Shown: piece by piece, positions 5,362 to 6,595 of the stretch
Layout: every line of letters starts with the position of its first letter
Numbering within the stretch: position 1 is the stretch's first letter
Source of the DNA: Anaerolineales bacterium
GTDB taxonomy: Bacteria; Chloroflexota; Anaerolineae; Anaerolineales; Villigracilaceae
Assembly (NCBI GenBank): GCA_016928525.1
Contig: JAFGKO010000342.1
Coordinates: 1-6,595, forward strand
Reading direction: 5' to 3'
Length of the DNA stretch: 6,595 bases
Position numbers and translations under genes: made by a program
Notes under the pieces: generated by a model
Told to the model about the DNA's origin: nothing
Seen by the model: only the letters and a program-made list of their open reading frames with translations
Databases searched by the model: none

Positions 5362-5913
5362 ATGAACGCAATCATACGAACAAATCTGGATAACATCCGT
5401 TCTAAAGACAAAGAATTACAGAACAAAGCCTATTTCTATCTTCTCGAAGCGACGGAAAAACCTGTCGACTGGGCTTACGAGGCCTGGGACGAACTGGTAA
5501 AAGACCTGAGCCATAAAGACAACCACGTACGAGCGATTGCATCCCAGGTGCTTGCCAACCTGGCCAAGAGCGACCCGCAGAAAAGGATGCTAAAGGATTT
5601 CGATGCGCTGCTGGCTGTGACGAAGGATGAAAGGTTCGTCACAGCCAGGCATTGCATGCAGTCCGTTTGGAAAGTTGGCATTGCCGGGCTGGAACAGCAG
5701 AAGATACTGGTGGACGGTCTCGCAGGCCGGTTCAAGGAGTGCATCACGGAAAAGAATTGCACCCTGGTCCGCTATGATATCATCCAAGGTCTTCGGAATC
5801 TATACGATACTGTCAAGGATGAAAAAATCAAGGAAAAGGCTTTGGAATTGATTGCAACGGAAAAAGACCCCAAATACCGCAAGAAGTATACAAGTCTCTG
5901 GAAAAACCAGTAA
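5362..5913 (+). CDS. HEAT-like helical-repeat protein of unknown function
   Basis: A 183-residue all-helical protein. Helix pairs resembling HEAT repeats can be read at about 36-69, with the typical second helix VRAIASQVLANLA (56-68) after a DLSHKDN turn; at 74-106, with RFVTARHCMQSVWKV; at 111-150; and at 153-182, ending in DPKYRKKYTSLWK. This would form a small curved scaffold, usually for protein-protein contacts. No catalytic motif, signal peptide or membrane segment is visible. The upstream SD is poor (GACAGAGA just before the ATG). The start codon overlaps the stop of a 28-codon open frame (5279-5365) as ATGA, so coupling is possible, but that frame has no recognisable product. The gene is AT-richer than its neighbours: one sample, 5401-5460, has only 21 G+C of 60. 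It may be transcribed with the reductase gene; a weak TTTAGA-17-TATAGC match at 5300-5328 is the only local promoter candidate. Confidence 0.8.
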   Translation: MNAIIRTNLDNIRSKDKELQNKAYFYLLEATEKPVDWAYEAWDELVKDLSHKDNHVRAIASQVLANLAKSDPQKRMLKDFDALLAVTKDERFVTARHCMQSVWKVGIAGLEQQKILVDGLAGRFKECITEKNCTLVRYDIIQGLRNLYDTVKDEKIKEKALELIATEKDPKYRKKYTSLWKNQ

Positions 5914-5920
5914 AATACAA

Positions 5921-5949
5921 AAACGGCTTCCCAAACTCGGAAGCCGTTT
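5921..5949. terminator. Bidirectional intrinsic terminator between convergent genes
   Basis: AAACGGCTTCC (5921-5931) pairs perfectly with GGAAGCCGTTT (5939-5949) around the 7-nt loop CAAACTC. On the minus strand the stem runs into a U-rich tail (TTTTTGTATTTTA in the complement of 5911-5923), a strong terminator for transcription leftward. On the plus strand the tail GTTTCGGTTTC is weaker. It lies 7 bp after the HEAT-like stop and 19 bp from the MreB-like stop, so it can end both transcripts. Confidence 0.85.
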
Positions 5950-5968
5950 CGGTTTCAATTCGTCTAGT

Positions 5969-6595
5969 TTAGACCTGCGGCAGGTTGCGGCGCAGCAGGT
6001 TGTACATTCCCAGGCCGCGCACCGTGCCTTCGACCACGCAGGTCATGGGGTTATCCACCAGGTAGGCCGGAATGCCCAGGGATTTGGTCAGCAGCTTGTC
6101 GATCCCGCGCAGCAGCGCGCCGCCGCCGCACAGGGCTACACCGCGGTCGATGATGTCCGCAACCAGTTCAGGGGGCGTCTTCTCGAGCACGCGACGGCCT
6201 GTCTCGACAATATCCTTGAGCGGATCCTGCAGAGCTTCGACAATCTCGCCGGTCGTCAGCGTGATCGGGCGCGGCAGGCCAGTAACCTGATCCTGTCCCT
6301 GCACTTCCATACTTTGCTCCATATCCTGCGGGACAGCCGCCCCGATCCGGATTTTTAGCTGCTCGGCAGTGGTCTGCCCGATGATCACCCCATACTTTCG
6401 GCGCACGTAGGTGATAATGGCTTCGTCCAGGTCGAGACCGCCACCGCGCAGCGTATCCGCCGAAACAATGCCATACATGGCCATCACAGACGCCTCGGTC
6501 GCGCCGCCGCCCAAGCAGATGACCATATTGCCTGACGGCGAACCGATTGGCAGGTCGATGCCAAGCGCGGCAGCCAGCGATTGCTGGATTAGGTA
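5969..6595 (-). CDS. MreB/Mbl-type actin homologue, C-terminal part (5' end outside window)
   Basis: The last 208 residues of an MreB-family cytoskeletal protein (about 335-347 residues when complete). The frame stays open to the window edge, so the N-terminal ~130 residues with the phosphate-1 loop lie beyond it. Visible landmarks are LAAALGIDLP (8-17 of this fragment), the phosphate-2 loop MVICLGGGATE (24-34), LDEAIITYVRRKYGVIIG (56-73), TAEQLKIRIGAA (77-88), KTPPELVADIIDRG (139-152), LCGGGALLRGIDKLL (155-169, the adenosine-binding GGGALL) and NPMTCVVEGTVRGLG (182-196). MreB polymerises on the membrane and guides cell-wall elongation. Most relatives have DIGGGTTE in phosphate 2; here it reads CLGGGATE, so the conserved Asp is Cys27 and the following Thr is Ala32. 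This suggests a divergent paralogue with altered ATP hydrolysis. I withhold the name mreB for that reason. The mreC/mreD genes, which usually lie downstream, are not present on this side. Confidence 0.92.
   Translation of the reverse strand, partial: YLIQQSLAAALGIDLPIGSPSGNMVICLGGGATEASVMAMYGIVSADTLRGGGLDLDEAIITYVRRKYGVIIGQTTAEQLKIRIGAAVPQDMEQSMEVQGQDQVTGLPRPITLTTGEIVEALQDPLKDIVETGRRVLEKTPPELVADIIDRGVALCGGGALLRGIDKLLTKSLGIPAYLVDNPMTCVVEGTVRGLGMYNLLRRNLPQV

Noticed and set aside
5852..6358. 168-codon plus-strand frame running from the HEAT-like gene into the MreB-like gene
   Set aside because: It crosses the terminator hairpin and is antisense to the well-conserved MreB sequence; a shadow frame.
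1..6595. CRISPR array, tRNA/rRNA, insertion sequence or dedicated defence system
   Set aside because: I saw no spaced repeats, cloverleaf, terminal inverted repeats with transposase, or known defence genes anywhere in the window.

Overview
The window looks like a stretch of a chromosome of moderate to high GC with AT-rich control regions and good Shine-Dalgarno sites. It carries nine protein-coding genes, one of them cut by the right edge, and one clearly decayed gene. The gene mix (PhnB-like VOC protein, DUF1801, UvrA-like ABC protein, BBE-type flavoenzyme, RibD_C reductase, divergent MreB) is common in free-living environmental bacteria. A Chloroflexota (Anaerolineae-like) host is my best guess. 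This is an inference from the general look of the proteins; there is no rRNA or other phylogenetic marker here to settle it.

Left part (1-1627): a VOC/PhnB-like gene (+) faces a MarR-family regulator (-) with only 21 bp between their stop codons. The MarR gene is divergent from a DUF1801 gene (+). The gap between these two is very AT-rich and holds a near-perfect 23-bp dyad that overlaps promoter elements for both directions. This is a classic layout for an autoregulating MarR repressor that also controls its divergent neighbour.

Middle (1628-4303): just after DUF1801 lies a 193-bp fossil of a UvrA-like ABC ATPase gene. Its first ~25 codons (with a 1-nt frameshift) are joined directly to its last ~40 codons, and a 13-nt segment at the join reads as UvrA-like protein in both frames, suggesting deletion between short repeats. 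Next come a complete FAD-binding BBE-like oxidoreductase and a stand-alone 5'-3' exonuclease (Pol I/FEN type) with all the acidic metal-ligand motifs I looked for.

Right part (4304-6595): a near-consensus sigma70-type promoter has a dyad inside its spacer resembling a Gram-positive LexA box. An 18-bp GC-rich hairpin with a U-rich tail follows almost at once. After it come a small alpha-CTD/HhH-like protein and a RibD_C/DHFR-like reductase separated by 1 nt (translational coupling), then a HEAT-like protein of unknown role. A bidirectional terminator separates this run from the C-terminal part of an MreB-like gene on the minus strand, in which the conserved Asp of the phosphate-2 loop appears to be Cys.

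I found no clear novel multi-gene defence or biosynthetic system. The best leads are the UvrA-like deletion scar, the promoter/dyad/hairpin unit at 4357-4456 and the divergent MreB.
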